DNA from: Chromera velia
Taxonomy: Eukaryota; Sar; Chromeraceae
Assembly (NCBI GenBank): GCA_018398765.1
Contig: JAHBMJ010001284.1
Location: 42,460 to 106,459 of the forward strand
Length of the DNA stretch: 64,000 nucleotides
Direction of reading: 5' to 3'
Shown here: positions 38,599 to 64,000 of the stretch, piece after piece
How the letters are laid out: each line of letters starts with the position of its first letter
Position numbering within the stretch: the stretch's first letter is position 1
Made by a program: the position numbers and the translations under genes
The notes under the pieces: model-generated
The model's database searches: none
Seen by the model: the letters and a program-made list of their open reading frames with translations, nothing else
What the model was told of the DNA's origin: nothing

Positions 38599-39181
38599 TA
38601 GACAGACAGACAGACCTGAAATCGGAGTTTGTATTTGCCCTCGACCTTGTCCTTCGAGAACGGATTCCACCCTGCTGCCTCCCTTTCTCTGTCCTCCGTT
38701 TCCATCTGGACCAGAGAGAGGTCCTCGGTGTCCACAGATCCGTGAGGCCCCACAGACACCTATAGGCAGGACAAAGAGGTCAAGAAATGACAAAAAAACA
38801 CAAGACGAGCACGAAATCAAGCAACCAACAGATATAGGATGCACAACTGGCAGATCTTGTTGTATGTGCATGCTGATGAGATGAGGAGGGGGCGGCACGC
38901 AATTCAGATACAGAGCATGGGCTCACCTGCATGGGGCCACTGGTGCCGTATGAGTCACGCAAAGTGTCCAACTCAGAGTTCATGAGTGCCTTGCTGCCTT
39001 CATTGGGAGCCGTCGGGACAGACAAAGGTAAGACATTTTGGCGATTCTTCTCCTCTTGGTAGAGGAGATCCGCCTCAGGTCCAAGGAAGTTGTTCCCGTG
39101 GTGATTGCTCCCCAACGCGTGACTTACAAAAGCCAGCGCCAGAAGCAGAGAGAGGGGTGCACGCCTGTGTGCCCCCGTCAT
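34924..39181 (-). CDS. Secreted or surface C2-like domain protein with acidic low-complexity tail (~442 aa)
   Basis: Seven exons on the minus strand, all junctions in phase: 39181-38927, 38759-38616, 37999-37948, 37564-37425, 37070-36949, 36062-35948, 35424-34924 (TAA). The N-terminus (APLSLLLALAFVSHALG) is a typical signal peptide. Residues ~120-275 read as a C2-like beta-sandwich: VEGKYKLRFQVVSADMGEKG, then PEWKKIELVEF and WFFFEIWENDIVGDDFSGR, which has the acidic loop shape of C2 domains. A GOLD-type sandwich is a weaker alternative. The tail is Ser/Asp-rich, then Ala/Gly/Pro-rich, and ends in a hydrophobic stretch (SVLFLWVPLASFLFSHTRN). That could be a GPI-anchor signal or a terminal membrane anchor. 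It diverges from the ATPase gene across an 831-bp spacer. Function unknown. Confidence 0.65.
36265..36406. repeat. Family-1 insert flanked by perfect 40-bp direct duplications
   Basis: Host sequence 36265-36304 is repeated without mismatch at 36367-36406. The 62 bp between them begin GCATACATTTATTTTC and contain AAACAGAATTC, the family-1 core. It lies in an intron of the C2-like gene. A second-arm copy is not obvious here. Confidence 0.85.
37077..37107. repeat. (CA)n microsatellite
   Basis: Dinucleotide tract immediately before the acceptor of exon 5 of the minus-strand gene; on that strand it supplies a (TG)n run just upstream of the AG. Confidence 0.9.
38518..38615. repeat. (GACA)n/(GATA)n microsatellite
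   Basis: Tetranucleotide tract abutting the donor of exon 2 of the C2-like gene; on the gene strand it reads (TCTG)n. Confidence 0.9.
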
Positions 39182-40012
39182 CTTTCCTAGAAACAGATTT
39201 GGAGAAAAAACCAGTTGAATCGAGACAAACGGAGAATGAACAAATCAGAACTGCAGTCAAGAGAAACTTCTCTTCCTCCACGGACTCCCAGGAAAGAGCA
39301 AGGGCACAGCTTCACTGACAACTTGAAGCAGGAATGAAGATAAAGCTGGGGGCATCCTGCCTCCGTGACGCTGGCACTCTGCTATAGCTTTCAATGCGCA
39401 GCCAGGTCAGTATGTATAGGTGCCATTCAGGTTTCGAGGAAGCACTCACGCGTCCATCTTTCCATGCATGCATGGAAGGCGAAGCGTATCGCCTCGGGGG
39501 GCAGCTCAGCTCTGCTGAGATCAGCCGAGAGGCCCTGAGATCGCACGCATCCGCATAACGCATTTTTTCATTTTTTGGGGAGGGATTCGGTTCTGTCTCC
39601 GTCACGGTCGGTGTCGCCCAAATTCCAAAATGTGCCCCTCAAGCAACTCGCACGGAGCCGCTTAATTAAGGGGCTGCATGTAACTCCAACTCACTTGGAC
39701 GATCTTGGACCCAGATAGAATCCTAAGATCATTGTCATATGTCGTCAAATTTCTTGCATTTCAATTGTGCCATCGGTTTGAGAAGTAGACTCATGCGTGA
39801 CGTCTCTCTGCTGCAGTTCAGTTCGATCGAAGGAAGGATACATGCGTCAAAACCTTGAACCTCTTCTCTCCTGCCATCTCTCCGAGGTAGTCCAGTCTTT
39901 GAGCCACCGAGAGAGAGGGACTGGGCCAAATAGGAGAGGAATCTCCTCCCTTCTTCAGACCTTAGACTGTTTTTCTTTCAAAGTGAGGTGCAGAGACACT
40001 TGAGACGCTACC
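39182..40012. promoter_or_regulatory. Divergent promoter spacer between the C2-like and Cu-ATPase genes
   Basis: 831 bp separate the two start codons, which point away from each other. No exon is supported inside. No convincing TATA box for either direction was found, so the exact promoters are not placed. Shared control of the two genes is possible but is inference. Confidence 0.35.
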
Positions 40013-63751
<23,739 letters not shown>

Positions 63752-63814
63752 GTCAGTCTGCTGAGATCGGGCTGACGTGAGTGAGAAGAGAAAGACAGGA
63801 GGGGCGGTTGGGGT

Positions 63815-63861
<47 letters not shown>

Positions 63862-64000
63862 TTTTCTCGCCACGTGTTTCGGCCATGCTGACTTCTTAGA
63901 AAGGGCGGGACCTCTTAACCTCAGTTATCAACGACGGCCAAGCAAAAAAAAATGCTTTTTCTCCTGTTCCACGTTGTCCTGTTCCACACGTGTGAACGTT
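63752..64000. other. Intron or 3' region after the last recognised ATPase exon
   Basis: Begins with a GTCAGT donor after LCLR, so at least one more exon (C-terminal tail) is expected to the right. The stretch holds a (TC)n tract at 63827-63852 and no other exon I can support. Confidence 0.5.

Overview
The window is nuclear DNA of an intron-rich eukaryote. All the genes I could reconstruct use GT-AG introns, often with a 3' end such as TGCATGCAG. The genes carry long low-complexity disordered regions and the introns are full of micro- and minisatellites. Gene density, about 50% GC in genes, AT-rich spacers and gene style suggest a chromerid-like alveolate (for example Chromera velia). That attribution is an impression, not a database result.

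Layout: (1) 226-1153 (+), last two exons of a membrane protein ending in a poly-Gly tail. (2) 1154-2438, spacer that becomes AT-rich and ends with a TATA box. (3) 2439-7550 (+), six-exon gene for a ~994-residue protein with a degenerate EF-hand-like N-terminus and a disordered/coiled-coil C-terminus. (4) 7551-13155, 5.6 kb spacer holding three copies of a MITE-like element and other repeats. (5) 13156/13329-34018 (+), a very large leucine-rich-repeat gene: about nine small LRR exons, then a 2.9 kb exon and a 12.5 kb exon of Ser/Gly/Pro/Arg/Glu-rich disorder, about 5,600 residues in all. (6) 34924-39181 (-), seven-exon gene for a secreted or surface protein with a C2-like domain, an acidic Ser/Ala/Gly-rich tail and a hydrophobic C-terminus. 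(7) 39182-40012, divergent promoter spacer. (8) 40013-63751 (+, runs off the right edge), a 39-exon P1B-type Cu(I)-ATPase with about ten N-terminal HMA-like modules, half of them without the CxxC metal site, followed by a complete A/P/N-domain and membrane core.

The exon models come from splice-site and reading-phase matching by eye: every proposed junction keeps frame except the two flagged (LRR gene N-terminus; ATPase exon 15/16).

The most unusual non-genic signal is a pair of short insert families in introns. Family 1 has the core CATTTTCATACAGAATTC; family 2 is an inverted repeat of TGACGCACGCAAGG. At all seven sites the insert sits between direct duplications of host sequence 12 to ~60 bp long, far longer than normal transposon target-site duplications. 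In two cases the duplicated host sequence contains an ATPase exon or its splice acceptor, and one exon is triplicated. This looks like an intron- and exon-generating insertion process.
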